Shown here: one piece after another, positions 1-12,451 of the stretch
Position numbering within the stretch: the stretch's first letter is position 1
Layout: each line of letters begins with the position of its first letter
NCBI GenBank assembly: GCA_907163375.1
Contig: CAJQUW010003451.1
Span: 1 to 64,000, forward strand
Direction: 5' to 3'
From: Prostheceraeus crozeri
Lineage: Eukaryota; Platyhelminthes; Polycladida; Euryleptidae
Length of the DNA stretch: 64,000 bases
The notes under the pieces: model-generated
Database searches by the model: none
Told to the model about the DNA's origin: nothing
What the model saw: the letters and a program-made list of their open reading frames with translations, nothing else
Made by a program: the position numbers and the translations under genes

Positions 1-1289
1 TATTTTCATGGTTTTGTATCGATTGCGTTGATGAGGACATGTTCCAGTCCAGATTCCTTCAAAAATAATGCGATACAAACACTATTTAACAGATCACAAA
101 AATTGACTGGTGACCCCTTGTCTTTTATCTCTATGCACTGATGATGGTGGGTTTTGGGTCGACCTTGGGGAAGTGATACAAAACTTTCTGTTTTTCTTTT
201 TATGCTGAATGGTTTTCTATTTATGCTGAATATATACAGATCAAGTTACAAAAATTAATATTTTGATTTGAATCTAAGGAGAGCTACAGGATAAGAGGAT
301 AAAGTTCTGATATTTTTGTGAAATACTGAAATACTATATTTTATCAAATCCTCACAGAATGCTCACTTAGATTGTCGGATACAAAATAGTGCAATGGCAT
401 TGCAAACTTCACTTCCTGAAATTTCATAATCCATCTCATAAGATATCCATTTTCCATTGAAAATCATTGTATGAGGCAGGACAAAAATGTTCACAATCTT
501 TATTGTGTTGAATTCGTTGCATGAATAAGTTCAGGGACATTTACTCGTCTGTAGTCTTTGCAATCAGTTTCTGTTGCTCAGAAATTAAAGAATACAAGCA
601 TGTTATTCACAGATGTTTATCGAACGAAGACAATTCGTCAACTGAGTGTTTCAAAGGGTTTATGTTTCGATATTGATTGAGACCTTTCTTACTCCTGAAG
701 AAGATCGTTTGAGACTCATCGGGTGATTTCACTGTAACTATTAAATTCAGCCGCTGTGAAATGTTTTAATTATTCCACCAAAGAAATCGTATTTTGGTTT
801 TGAAGACTATTATAACGACGATTAAGAATCGAACTCGTATCTTGATGTGCATTGACAAAAAATCGATGGAGTGAAATGGATAGAGCAATCTTGAGTTGAT
901 CGTCGGTGTAAATGAAATCGTTAATTGTTCTTTCTTTATGGATCCAACAGTGGTTTTTCTTCAACAGAAAGCAATGAAATGCAGTGGATGAGTCTTCAAA
1001 TGTACTGTCATTGTCATTCATTCTTATACACAAACACAGCATTTGTTTAGCATCTTCGCTGTCTTCACAAACACATCGCTGTTGATTTGAAATATACTAC
1101 AACGCTCGCAGAGTAAGAATGGCACGCATGCAATGCAGTAGTTTCTGCATGAATGACATCGATTCAAATAATCAGCCTCATTTCGTATCGAAGCGTCAAA
1201 GATATCTGATCAGAGCTCATTCCAGATGCTAGTTATAGATTTCCATGCTTGATTGAATAGATAGCTATGTACTCTGCAACGTCGATTGC
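1..1289. other. No recognisable gene
   Basis: AT-rich sequence without a long reading frame, terminal inverted repeat or tandem array that I can see. The short minus-strand frame at 770-1042 shows no family features and its composition matches the surroundings, so I do not treat it as coding. Confidence 0.5.
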
Positions 1290-1535
1290 GCCTTCTCGAC
1301 CACGTTGCTCGCCCCAACCCGCCTAGTCAGCAAGAAAAGCTGTAGAAGCATCTGCTCGCCGCCAGCCACATGGTTGGAGTCGCCCGCGCGGCCGAGCGCG
1401 GCTTACATGGATTTCCCAAGTGCAAGACGCCCTCCCGCTTCCCGACCTTCTTGTCCGTGCCCACGACCGCCAGGCCTCTCGCGATCTGGTCGCCACGATC
1501 ACTTGAGCTGGTCAAGCGCATCCAAGTAAGTACAA
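1290..1535 (+). other. Isolated GC-rich island, possible exon or retroelement fragment
   Basis: About 240 bases are strikingly richer in G+C than the AT-rich flanks and carry overlapping open frames on both strands (for example + 1305-1529 and 1370-1564). It ends in two consecutive GTAAGTAC words near 1527-1541 that resemble 5' splice donors. The only other GC-rich patches of this kind here are the Ginger integrase at 56876-57200 and the repeats at 47930-48110, so this may be a decayed transposon coding piece. No recognisable domain is visible in any frame. Confidence 0.3.
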
Positions 1536-1789
1536 GTAAGTACTCTGCATCATTCTTATATTGACAAATGCAAAAATCATGCGCTTTCTTTACACTATTG
1601 TTTATTTTTGTCTGTATTCATGTACGTGCTTAATTTCTAAGCAATTCTAGAGCATCACAGTCATGTCTTAAATACAAGTTGGAATGTTCCTTATTCAGAT
1701 GTAATGAGACACTAGGTCCAATCTGCACATTGTAGTGCATTCGAGACTAGGCCTAATGTACACATGATGACGCATGCATAATCTGAAAT

Positions 1790-2231
1790 CACTAGGTGAC
1801 ATGCCACGCGTAATTACGGAACACCTGAAACATCCGTGGTTAAGGACATTCTATTCTTCTATACGCGCGTACATACGCGCTGCACTAAGTGTCAGAAATC
1901 ACTTGATCTGATGCTGTTAAAACATGGGAAACGCGCGGACGAGCGTTTGTAGTTTGCGCGTCGTCTACGGTTGTCTGCGCTGCCGCTTGAACCGCGGATG
2001 AACCGCTAAGCATGTTCTGTCTTCCTTGAGCATGAAATTGAGGTCCTATCACATTGTTTAGCCTCTGATACATGCACACACATGAGACGCAATGTCTATA
2101 TAACAGGACTGCCAACTATACTAACTTACATGTATATATTAGATGTTGCAGCAATGTCCCGCATAGCCACGGATGCTTGGGGTCATGTGTAGGCTAATTA
2201 CGCGTGATTGAGCGTGGCATGTCACCTAGTG
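1790..2231. mobile_element. 442-bp inverted-repeat (MITE-like) element, copy 1
   Basis: It begins CACTAGGTGACATGCCACG and ends with the reverse complement. The homology continues inward through a second complementary pair (a CCGTGG-type word near 1835 and CCACGG near 2167). No coding capacity is visible. An AT dinucleotide lies outside each end, which may be a 2-bp target duplication. A second copy is at 29454-29893. It carries only its own ends, so it would be non-autonomous. Confidence 0.65.
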
Positions 2232-2254
2232 ATGGCATCATCACAGAGTTGGAA

Positions 2255-2400
2255 GTGGGTCAACGAAACGTGACCCATGACCCACCCGACCCACGGCATA
2301 TGTGACCCACGACCCACCTGACCCACCGACTTTTCACGGAAACATGACCCACGAACCATCCGACCCCCCACATCTTTGACCCACCTCACCCACCTAGGCC
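2255..2400. repeat. GACCCAC minisatellite, short array
   Basis: Irregular tandem copies of a TGACCCACGACCCACC-type unit start directly after AGTTGGAAGTGGGTCAACG. The same leader precedes the arrays at 3905, 29908 and 42035, so the minisatellite is a built-in part of the dispersed repeat and not a locus-specific expansion. Confidence 0.7.
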
Positions 2401-3289
2401 ACATGCTGCAAGGGTGAATGATGTGAGTGCAATTTCCGTTTCTGGCACTATCCTTAGTTTCATTTTCATTCAAGATTTCAGCTCTATCTAGATAGAGGCC
2501 TCGTAGTATCAAAATTATTGTTAAATTTGTTATGAAGATTCAAGTGTATCAGATTTCTTGTCACATGACAAATATACTTCCAACCTCATCAAAATTATCT
2601 TATAATCAAAGTTCATGTACCACAAATGCCTAAAGTTCTAATAAAATTTAAACGATTCTGTTTCTTGTTATAACTCTTGACTATCCTTTTTAGTGCTACC
2701 TATTTAAATCGTAGAGAGATGATTAGTTAAGTTGAGGGCCCTACAGACCAAATTTCAAATGTTACATTTCTTAATCAAATGAAGTAAAAAAATAAGATTG
2801 CAGTAGGCCTAAATCATTTATTCGTGCATTTATTATGTTAGATACTATATGTGCGGAAATTATCCCACAAAATTCGTCAAACTAATATTTTGTTGCTTCT
2901 CATGGCAATCGATTCAAATTTCATTTACTTCCGCTAATGTTAGATTTAAGTAGAAGGTTGTATATTTGATGTGAGAATGACTTTCATTGAAAAGCAAATG
3001 GAGTAAGCATGCGTAACGCGTGAATATTATTATAATATTATTATCATTCAAGCTTGCAATACATGAACTGATATATTTGAGTGGCGCTACATGTACGAGT
3101 ACCTTGTGATAACAATCACTAGTGACATCATGTAAATATTCCTATTTTAATTGATAACAAATCAAATATCAAAACGAAACTTTTTATTGATACGAAGTGT
3201 CAAAAAATATCTCCCCACAGAGCTCTGCCGTAATAATTCTGTGTGAAAGGGATAAGTCTATATTTAATGACCGTCGCATGAATTATTCT

Positions 3290-3904
3290 TATTTCAGATT
3301 ATCATGTATCGAATGAGCAATGAGATGCATGGAACATGTATGATGCGAAAGTAGATTGAACTGCTAAATGCTTTAGATGTGAAGCATGTATATTATGAAA
3401 GATATTTTGATCAATTACATATTTCGAAAATATTTAGGTTCTGATCAATCTTTACCGGAAATATACCATTTTAATCTCTACCAGAGGATATTTTCTACGA
3501 AAGACCAACAAAATCAAACGAAGCAAACAAAACGAAGGCCAGTTGGCATTTCAAGAAAATTTTCAAGATGAATAAAACCTCTGAATACCTGACTTCTTCA
3601 GTGTGTCTCTGAAGTCAAGGTCACACATCATTGGGTATCGTCAGACATAGCGACAGAGAATCCAGCATACACAATTGTACTCAAACAACTTCTCTCCACC
3701 AACCAACATCTCTCAGTAGACAGCAGCAATTGTTTTCGAGCCTTTCATTTGTGTGAATTCCACCCCCTATCGAAACTGTATGAGGCACGTGAAAGTCAAT
3801 AGTGTTGCATATTTTGACTGTGTGTATCCATCACCCCTTTCAGTGACACTGACTCAATACGAATAAATGGAGTTTACTGTATTTGAGATTGTCAAATCTA
3901 TCAT
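3290..3904. repeat. Repeat segment shared with 41480-42030
   Basis: From the ATTTCAGATTATCATG word onward this matches 41482-42030 closely in direct orientation, with a ~50-bp length difference near 3490. Both copies lead into the GACCCAC minisatellite. The small frame at 3386-3571 lies in this repeat and shows no protein features. Confidence 0.7.
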
Positions 3905-4286
3905 GGGTCAAACTGGTTGGAAGTGGGTCAACGAAGTCTGACCCACGACCCACCTGACCCACGGCATATGTGACCCACCTGACCCACGGCATATGTGACC
4001 CACCTGACTCACCTGACCCACGGCATATGTGATCCACGGCGTATGTGACCCACGGCGTATGTGATCCACTTGACCCACGGCATATGTGACCCACGACCCA
4101 CCTGACTCACGGCATATGTGAACCACTACCCACAGCATATGTGACCCACGACCCACCTGACCCACGGCGTATGTGACCCACGACCCACCTGACTCACCTG
4201 ACCCACGGCATGTGATCCACGACCCACCTGACCCATGGCATATGTGACCCACGACCAACCTGACCCACGGCATATGTGACCCCCCA
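3905..4286. repeat. GACCCAC minisatellite, long array
   Basis: About 380 bp of tandem units built from the words TGACCCACCTGACCCACGG and CATATG. The array keeps several overlapping minus-strand frames open, giving Trp/Val/Gly/His-rich low-complexity peptides that are by-products of the repeat, not genes. It ends at a short sequence, CCCAGTGAAAAAGCC, related to 29280-29340. Confidence 0.85.
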
Positions 4287-4403
4287 GTGAAAAAGCCGAA
4301 GTCGGCCAGACTTTGGCACCGAATTCCTGCCGACTTTGGCAGTGGGAAAGAGAGCGGAAGTCCAGCCAAAGTTGGCATGCCGACTTCCAGCCAAAAAAAA
4401 ATA

Positions 4404-4451
4404 CCGCCAACATACTACTTGATTCTGTTTTATCAAGTAGTATGTTGACGG
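4404..4451. repeat. Near-perfect hairpin
   Basis: Two 20-base arms (4404-4423 and 4432-4451) are complementary with one mismatch and flank an 8-base loop. It lies at the edge of GCCGACTT-rich MITE-like sequence (4290-4400) that resembles 29090-29345. It is probably an internal end of that element. A T-tract typical of a Pol III terminator is not present. Confidence 0.6.
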
Positions 4452-4511
4452 TTATCATTATTCAATATCGGGATATAAAAACACCTTTTTTAACACCATC
4501 TAAATATTATA

Positions 4512-4688
4512 TTATAATGCCCACAAATCAGCATACTCATCATCCGGTAATTCTGACAAGAAGCGACTGTTTCTTCTCGCACAGAGCCATATTCTTTGTT
4601 TTTTGATCCGCATAGGAAGAGGTAGCTGGATCAAGTCTCCCTCGTCATCTCGTGTGAATTTTCCAGGGAATCCACATCTTCCACAATC
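4512..4688 (-). CDS. Possible terminal coding exon, unknown protein
   Basis: On the minus strand a polypyrimidine-rich acceptor (TTTTTTACAG) is followed in phase 0 by 58 codons and a stop. The peptide has protein-like composition: a CxxC pair at its start (DCGRCGFPG), then a basic stretch (MRIKKQRIWLCARRN) and an acidic end (ELPDDEYADLWAL). I do not recognise the family; it could be a host exon or the C-terminus of a transposon protein. No upstream exon could be assembled in 4700-5950, and no clear poly(A) signal follows the stop. Exon status is inference from the splice site and composition. Confidence 0.35.
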   Translation of the reverse strand, partial: DCGRCGFPGKFTRDDEGDLIQLPLPMRIKKQRIWLCARRNSRFLSELPDDEYADLWAL

Positions 4689-4699
4689 CTGTAAAAAAT

Positions 4700-5940
4700 T
4701 ATGACATAATGAAATATAACATATACCTACGGCACAGAAATTGTGGTACCTATCAGATATAGAATTTGATGACTGCAGAAAAATAGACATAGATGTTTAA
4801 ACCAAAGTTTCATGTCTTTCTCTGTAGATTTGTGTACTACAATCTGTATGCCACGTAGTGTAAACCCAACTAAAAAATCTATCAATTGAAAATAGTCGTA
4901 GCAGATAATTGAAGAAAATTGATGTTTTAAATGATAAAAAACATCATTTCTGTGTATAAGCAATATTTGTCAATATTATTGTAACAATCAGTTCATCAAT
5001 TGACAAATATAACAAGTTAAATAAATATACAAATACTTCTTTGTCACCGCCCATAATCATAATAAAATTATCAGTGTGCTCTAGTTTTAAATATCAAATC
5101 ATATTTTTATTCTATGAATGCAAGTTGCTAAGTATTCAGGATCTTTATCGCCCTACTATTGCATATTTCGGTGCAATACATTTTTTGACAACAAATAGAA
5201 CTTATAAGATTGTGATATATTTCGCGTTTCTTTCTGAGTCACACACAATATAAATGCGATAACAATATAATGATGCCTACCAGCATGCTTTAGCCAATCC
5301 TATTGATATGACAATTACATGAAAACGATGTCAATAACCACCAGACTTCAGGCCACATGGGAAAGGCTGTCATTTTTATCACGACACATTCAACTATGAA
5401 AAATTGAAGAGAACTTAAATCTTTAATTATTTTAAAAATGATCAATTGAAAATTTTGAATAGAGCTTGAAGTTTGAACTGATAATCAATTAATCATAACA
5501 ACTAGGTCCATAGATCTATACATATTTTTTAAATTGCGACTTTATGGTTTACAATTCAAGTAAATTTTAATCATTCACAATACATTTGTTGTTTTACAAT
5601 TAATTATAATGATATAATGATTAATAATTAATATGAGCTTAAAATAAAATAATATATATAAAAATGTGTAATAATTAATTAATGTATAATATAATGAGAA
5701 TAATATGAAAAAATTAAATACGCCTTGGCTTATGTATTAGCCTACACATTGATTGTCAAAAATTCTTCATTATGATTTCTCGGCATGTTATGCTAACTTT
5801 CCATGCAGTAAATTCATTGCCTGGAGGCTGGTTTTATAACGCAAACGGAGGCCTATCATACAAAAAGATGTGATATTTGACTAATCGACCTTTAACTCAT
5901 TAAGGAAAGGCAAATGATTATTATTATAAGCTTATCAATT
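4700..5940. other. AT-rich sequence with no visible feature
   Basis: Very AT-rich, particularly 5500-5720, with only short frames. I see no inverted repeat or domain. Confidence 0.5.
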
Positions 5941-6015
5941 GATTATTAGTCCGGGTGCTACTGACACTTTCTTCCTAAATTCGCGCACAAAGGACTTAAT
6001 AGCATGGATTTGTAA

Positions 6016-6644
6016 ATCTTGAAACGCTGAATACAAAAATCAAATTCTTGAGTGTCACAGCCAGTCGCTTTCGATTAAAGGCAAGGTTAAAGGATTCCCA
6101 TTGGAATCCAATTCTAAAATTCAAGAATTATCTATGGATTGTGAAATACCTGGCAATTTTCGTACATTTTCTTTTGCAAAAAAGAAACTATTTATCAGAA
6201 TGCCATGAAATTTGAAACATGATTGAGTTCATAACATCAACTTCGATATAAAAGTTGAATTGAGTCACATGATTCTGTATTTTATGTCTCAGATACTCTA
6301 CAAAATGAGTAAATTTCATGCTTTGATTTAATTTTGGTAATTTTACTCATTTTGTAGAGTAGGCTATCTCAGACATAAAATGCTGAATCATGTGACTCAC
6401 TTCAACTTTTATATCGAAGTTGATGTTATGAACTCAATCATGTTTCAAATTTCAAGGCATTCTGATAAATAGTTTCTTTTCTGCAAAAGAAAATGTACGA
6501 AAATTGCCAGGTATTTCACAATCCGTAGATATTTCTTGAATTTTAGAATTGGATTCCAATGGGAATCCTTTAACCTTGCCTCTAATCGAAAGCGACTGGC
6601 TGTGACACTCAAGAATTTGATTTTTGTATTCAGCGTTTCAAGAT
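6016..6644. mobile_element. Large fold-back element 1
   Basis: Two arms of about 300 bp (6016-6313 and 6342-6644) are reverse complements with few mismatches, around a ~28-base AT-rich loop. A CTACTGACACTTTCTTCC-type leader lies about 60 bp upstream (from ~5950). Leader, left arm and loop are present again at 52525-52935, where most of the right arm is missing, so this is a dispersed family. The frames at 6445-6784 are fold-back sequence and are not considered genes. Confidence 0.85.
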
Positions 6645-6838
6645 CCACAACTTTGTTATTATTGTTCCGTTCTTCCAAAAATATATGCATGCAAATCTCT
6701 ATGAAATTCTGCTCAATGCCTTACGTCACAAAAGATAATTTCATGTGCATTCTTTTAAAACTGCATTATTATGTTTCTCTATGATCTTGCTATCAATCAT
6801 TCATTCGCAACAGATTGAGCCACAGCGCTTCAGAGAAT

Positions 6839-7319
6839 TTCGCTTCATTCTATCATTTTATTTAGCAAATTGCAATTTTAAAGACCATGCCATCGGTGGT
6901 TTAGATATAAAAGCACACATGCTAAAATGAATCAGTTATCAAAAAGAAATTTTGTCCAATAGAAAGCTAAGAAGTTACAAATGCAAAAACAATTATACAG
7001 ACGCAATCTACTATTTAACAATTAAGACCTGTCAGTAGCGGCAGTGAGTACAGATTAATGACCACAGACCGAAGGAATAACACTCGCATCGCAGAATCTC
7101 TACTCATTGCCGCTGCTGACAGGTCTTAATTGTTAAATAGTACACAATGTCAGTATCATTGTTTTTACGTTTGTAACTTCTTAGCTTTCTATTGGACAAA
7201 ATTTCTTTTTGAAAAATGATTGATTTTGACATGTGGGCTTTTATACTAAAACCACTGATGAAGAAGACATTGTCATTGAAATTGAAATTTGATAAATAAA
7301 ATGATAGAATGAAGCGAAG
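6839..7319. mobile_element. Large fold-back element 2
   Basis: The arms 6839-7050 and 7101-7319 are reverse complements (for example TTCGCTTCATTCTATCATTT against its complement at the far end), with a ~50-base loop. The right arm is a few bases longer through small indels. It is unrelated in sequence to the fold-back immediately before it and has no coding capacity. Confidence 0.85.
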
Positions 7320-7329
7320 TGCTCATAAC

Positions 7330-7818
7330 CATTCATTATTTGTTAATAAACATTTTTAGAAAACTGAGTGAGTGATGCTATCCACTTGAATTATAATAAA
7401 TGAAAACTATCCGCGTTTATTGGCCACGCTTGCTCTATTCAAGCATCAAGGAATGACAAGTACAAATTGTATCTTTCACAGAAAGACGCATGTCTCAATA
7501 GAGAGGGCAAAACGTGGTCAAGGTACTTAGATAGCTTTCATTATTACGCTTAGGTTGACAGACCATCGTTAGATACGTACTGGGAAATGCTTAATTACAT
7601 TTAAATTCTACTTTTCTATGCGAGTGCGTATTGTTTGTCGCAATAAAATTGATTTCATAAATTTTTTTGAACTCAGCTGTTTTTAAAAAATTATATAATT
7701 TATTGAAAGTATTTATTGTCTATGTCTCAGCCGCGCATTGTCTATCGCACATTGTCATCTTTTGCATAGCAATTTGATATATCGTTTATTTAATTTCATT
7801 GTTTCTAATCTGAAATGC
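7330..7818. other. No recognisable feature
   Basis: AT-rich flank between fold-back 2 and the 4.8-kb transposon. No domain or repeat is visible. Confidence 0.5.
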
Positions 7819-8213
7819 AATAGGTTGATTCTCCGCTAAGCGGTGCACTTTTAAAATATTTTTGTCGCTGTCGGTTTTCTATGTATCGATTCCCACCAAG
7901 TTGACGTTTGATGTGACTCACGTGATGACAAGGTCATGGTTTTGGCGTATAATACAAGTCAACTGCTGTAGTGAAACATTCTGGACACAGCAATCGACAA
8001 CAGAAAGTGAGTTCACTCTTTTCTTGTTAAATAAGCATGTCGCCAACTAATGTAGTTACGTTTAGCAGTCTGTAGGGAACACATTTTCTAATCAATCTGA
8101 ACACTTTTACCTTTTTGACTGAGTAATTGATGCATCGTATTGGATATTAATTCGATTTGTGTACAATGATAATAACGGCATTAATGATATGTCGCCGCAT
8201 TTTATATAGTCAT

Positions 8214-8586
8214 GTATTTTCCGTAACGATATTCATAAATATGAGTACAGAAAGACAGATATACCAAAATGTTATGATCTGAAAGTTTATAAAGAAGGCG
8301 ACATGCACAATACGTTTGTCATGTTTGTTTTAGATGATGATAATATGGTTAACCAACTATATGCCTATCTATTTAAGGGTTTCGTATTTGTTAATTTCAA
8401 AATGTATTATCCGTAACGCATGTTAGAATTTCCGTACATCAAAAAAGGTTAATGAAATTTTGTGTACTATTTGTGTCTGTGGAATACTTCGAGAGATGAT
8501 TCATAATCTTTTGTCATAACTACTGCAACTTTACATGCAGCCATATTTGACCATGTTTGTATTTTCCGTAACGTTACGGAAAATAC
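8214..8586 (+). promoter_or_regulatory. Left-end subterminal motif cluster (GTATTTTCCGTAACG)
   Basis: Copies lie at 8214-8228, 8404-8418 (one substitution) and 8559-8586. The last is a perfect 28-bp palindrome made of the motif and its complement sharing ACGT. The right end of the same element carries the motif only in the opposite orientation. The arrangement is that expected of transposase-binding sites; binding itself is inferred. Confidence 0.6.
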
Positions 8587-9371
8587 ATATATAAAGGATA
8601 GTGCAGGATATTATTCATAGGCAAGAATTAAAGTTTGTTGGCATAATATATCATCTTTAGATATACTTCAAACAAATATCGGCTGCATATAAGTTGAATA
8701 TGTTTATTAAAAGGGACAATTTCCTTCTTATTGGCAGTAAAACGCAATTTAAGCTTACATGTAAGTTTGTTCAAATAGACGTACGTTCCTAAAGTTGAGT
8801 CTACATGTAGGCTATTTCTATATTTGATTTCTTATCGGATTCGTGGTTAATAACGTATTTCGTACGAGTAATAAAAGAGTATAAATATACAGAAATATGC
8901 GCCTAAATTTAGTTTTATGCATTTTCGAATCAAAAATTTGATTTACTCATTTATGCAAAAAATTGCAAATGCATAAAATCCGGGCCCTGATGCTGAAATA
9001 CATATCGTGAATTTTATTTAAGTTAACAGTCAGCGATTAACAGTTGATTGTGGATCATTTTAATCTATACTGCAGCTCATGATTAAGAATTGATAGAGAT
9101 CGAGGGTTACATGTTAAATGTGCAATCGTATTCCTCGTATGCTTATATTAATCATAATGTAAAATATAAACTCGAAAAAAATAGTTTATTAGTACATGTA
9201 TATCCGCTCGTGTTGTCATTATTCGAAAAAATATGGTTATTAACCTGTCATGCATGTTTTAGTACAATACTTCTCACAGTATCACACCGTTTATGTATGC
9301 ATACCGGAAACATATGCTTACCGTGTACAGACTGTACACGTACACAATAATTTGTTTTCTTTCAGATTGAA

Positions 9372-11629
9372 ATGCCGTTAACCAATGCCGAGCGGCAGAG
9401 ACGATTCCGCGAGAGGAGGAAAAATGATCCACAATGGCGTCGAAGCGAATCATCGAGAAAGAAGAAATATTATGTCTTAGTGTCTGAATTGAATGCGAGA
9501 GATGCAAGAAGTCGGCGCAGGTTAGTTCGCGAACAGGTGAGGAACTTTCGGCGAAACAAGCGTAAAGAAGAAGAAATAGAAGAAATACAGGAAAACGTTA
9601 CGACGAGAACAACGAATATTGAATCTCAGAGAAAAATAACGAAGAAAAGAGTCATGCGCATCGCTTGAAGAGGAAAAGGGAAGTAAGATGCTTAGAGAAA
9701 CAACTTCAAGCCCAAAGCAGAATAGCAAAACGGTATCAGAAGAGATATGAAAGATTGAAGAGCAAAATTGAGCCTAATGGAACTACGGACATACATGTAC
9801 CCTCGCTTGCGACTCCCGTAGCTCCATCTTCCCCCAGATCTTCCATATATGCAACTCTGAGACAGGCCCGTGGTTCACCATCCAAACTCGACCCCAGTAC
9901 ACGGAGAAATATTGTTTTCCAACGTTCTTTCTGCGAAGAACTGAGTCCTGATATGCTCTGTAACAAACCTGATTCCCAAAAGCGTATTACTTCAATTATA
10001 CAGAAATATCGTTGCCGACGTTCAGCAGCGAGAATGATGAAATCGTCCAGGAATCGTTTGGTAAAGCGAATTAATACGTTCAAACGTTGTTGTATCAAAC
10101 GTGGATCTCTTATTGTTCGAAACTCAGTCATTGAATTCTTTGAGAGAGATGACGTTTCTCGTACTTGTCCAGGGAAACGAGATTGCATGAAAGACAAAGG
10201 AATGAAAGTCCAGAAACGGTACCTGAAGGATTATTTAATCAAGGATTATTTAGTCGATCCAGATGAATATGTTAGAAACTTTACTAAAGAAGAAACGACG
10301 CAGCATTTATCTCAATTGCCCATTAACACAGATATATCGCTCTCGCATTGGTCAAGAGTACAACAAGAAGATGGAAAGAAAAGGATTAAACTTATCACTG
10401 AAACATTACCGGTCACTGAATTTAGGAATCAGTTCGTGTGTGAGGATAAATCTTTCCGTGAGCATGTCAAATGTGTCATGAATCAACAGCATGAACAACG
10501 CGAATTGAAGAAAAATCTAGGGACCCACGAAGCCTTGGTGTTGATGGACTTCTCCGAAAACTATAAGTGTGTCTCAGCGGATGAGATTCAATCAGCGTAT
10601 TGGAGTCAAGCTCAAGTGACGTTACATCCTGTCATCATATATTGGAAGAACGAAGATCATGAACTACAACAAAAGAGTTACATAATTGTATGCGATACCC
10701 TGCAACACAATGTAACTGCTGTGTATTCCTTCTTGAAACGTATAATTACTGAGATCCAGCAGTGTTCTTCGAACACCATCAAGAATGTCATATACTGGAC
10801 AGATGGACCTACCAGTCAGTATAAGAATAAAGCCATCTTCTCCATCATTGATCGTCCGTCATTCGGACTTGTTTGGAGTCAGCGCTTCATGGAACTCCTG
10901 TGCAACCTCACACGGCAAGGGCCCACACGATGGTGTAGGAGGCTGCGTTAAACGAATCGTCGACGATGCTGTTAAGCACAACAAGGTCACGGTTCAATCG
11001 GCAGAAGAGTTTTACCATTACATGAAGTCCCAAGCAAGTAAAATCTCCTTCATTTGGATTATTGATTCAGAGTTCAAAAACAATGAAGAAGACATACAAG
11101 CCTTCAAATGTGCCGTTCCAGTCCCAAGCACAATGAAAATTCACAATGTTATTCCGGGTCCATTTAAAGGAGCTATCCTGTCAAGGCAACTGTCATGTTG
11201 TTGCAAAATTTGTATCCAACTCCTTGGAAACTGCGATCGGGTAATCAAGACTAAAGAACATGCGTTTACAATCCATAACCTACAACCAACAGCCACCAAA
11301 GAATTCAATTGCAACGATCTTCTTCTGATAAATGCCGACGATGATAACAGCGAGTTTTATCTATTCCAATTAAACGAAACCTTAATCGCCCATAAAAGAT
11401 CTGTTTGCCCAACATACGGACCCTGTTCCCGAAGGGTGAGACGATCCTTCAAGGCCATTATTTAGATCTACTGGAAGGTGCCGGTACTTATTATACCATT
11501 CTTCCAGAAAAAGTTTTCCTGTCCCCTCGATGTGTAATCTACATTATTCGCAATTTTTGGTATTCTAAGCGTGACTCAGTAATCGAATTCTACAATGACA
11601 TCCATAGGTACTTTCGCGTAAGATCATAA
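9372..11629 (+). pseudogene. Transposase of the 4.8-kb element, frameshifted
   Basis: Coding sequence starts at ATG 9372 just after a good acceptor (TTGTTTTCTTTCAG, ending 9365), so a 5' exon may exist upstream. The N-terminus is highly basic (NAERQRRFRERRKNDPQ), like the DNA-binding leader of several invertebrate transposon proteins. The core carries acidic motifs typical of a DDE catalytic domain: LVLMDFSENY near 10540, YWTDGPTSQYKNK near 10800, then SHGKGPHDGVGG near 10915. The frame must shift near 9650, again near 10860 and again near 11400-11460, giving four pieces of 98, 428, 226 and 74 residues. No other stops interrupt it. The protein family is widespread in invertebrates by my recollection, but its superfamily name is uncertain. 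Confidence 0.7.
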
Positions 11630-11922
11630 CTCATTTGCATGTTCTCATTAGTCATTTTAGTTATTAGCGAGTATAGATAGTTGCGATTTTGAATATATTC
11701 TACAGTTATAGAGAATATAACTTGAATATATACTATAGTTATTTGCAAATAATAATATTTGTTTTGATTTTGACTTTTGGTAGTTGGGTTTGATATCGCC
11801 TTTTCGGTAATCAACTAATCGCTGATTCAAATCGATTTCATAATGACAGTAAACGTTATAGAAAAAGACATCCAGACTTTTCTATTCTCCTAAATGATCA
11901 CTGTGAACTTCTTAGTGAAATT

Positions 11923-12451
11923 CGTTACGGAAAATACCATCATTCTCTATATTTCTATGATAATATACAATCGCAATTTTCTCAGAACGCTAATTAAATC
12001 AACAAAAGAAAATATATAGACAACTATTTGAAATATTACATCAGTTTAGCAAGATTTGTACTTCAATTTCATATAGTGAAGACATCGTTACGGAAAATTT
12101 ATATAATGATTTTTAATGAAATAATCATAGATGTAGGCCTATATATATATTTATATACGTCAGGTATTTCTGATGTGGTAATATGGATGTTTGTTTAAAG
12201 GTATAATGTCGCAGTTCTAAAGACTATTGTTGTTTATTGATCATTATGTGCTAAACCTTATAATGAAATTCGTTACGGAAAATACAATCATTATATAAGT
12301 AATACATTTCTAATAATAGATAACCACATTTTATTCAAAATACAACTTAAATTATCAAAAAAGTATATATACAACAATTTGAAATAGTACATATTAGTGC
12401 AGTAAGATATGTGCTTCAATTTCATAGTAAAGATATCGTTATGGAAAATAC
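11923..12451 (-). promoter_or_regulatory. Right-end subterminal motif cluster
   Basis: CGTTACGGAAAATAC, the complement of the left-end motif, occurs at 11923-11937, 12086-12100 (variant end), 12271-12285 and 12437-12451 (one substitution). The spacing is roughly 165-185 bp. The same four sites are present in the duplicated fragment at 21963-22490. Confidence 0.6.

Larger units (their letters stand above)
1690..3260. repeat. Composite repeat, copy 1 (copy 2 at 29350-30920)
   Basis: This 1.57-kb stretch recurs at 29350-30920 in the same orientation and nearly base for base, including the inverted-repeat element at 1790-2231 and the GACCCAC minisatellite at 2255-2400. The second copy runs straight into the N gap, so its true right end is unknown. 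The sequence just to the right (3290-4090) has a separate copy at 41480-42120, so the ancestral repeat may span 1690-4290, about 2.6 kb, with partial copies elsewhere. Confidence 0.75.

Noticed and set aside
3840..4458. Overlapping minus-strand frames (84-156 residues) over the GACCCAC array
   Set aside because: Three frames are open over the same low-complexity repeat; composition is dictated by the unit.
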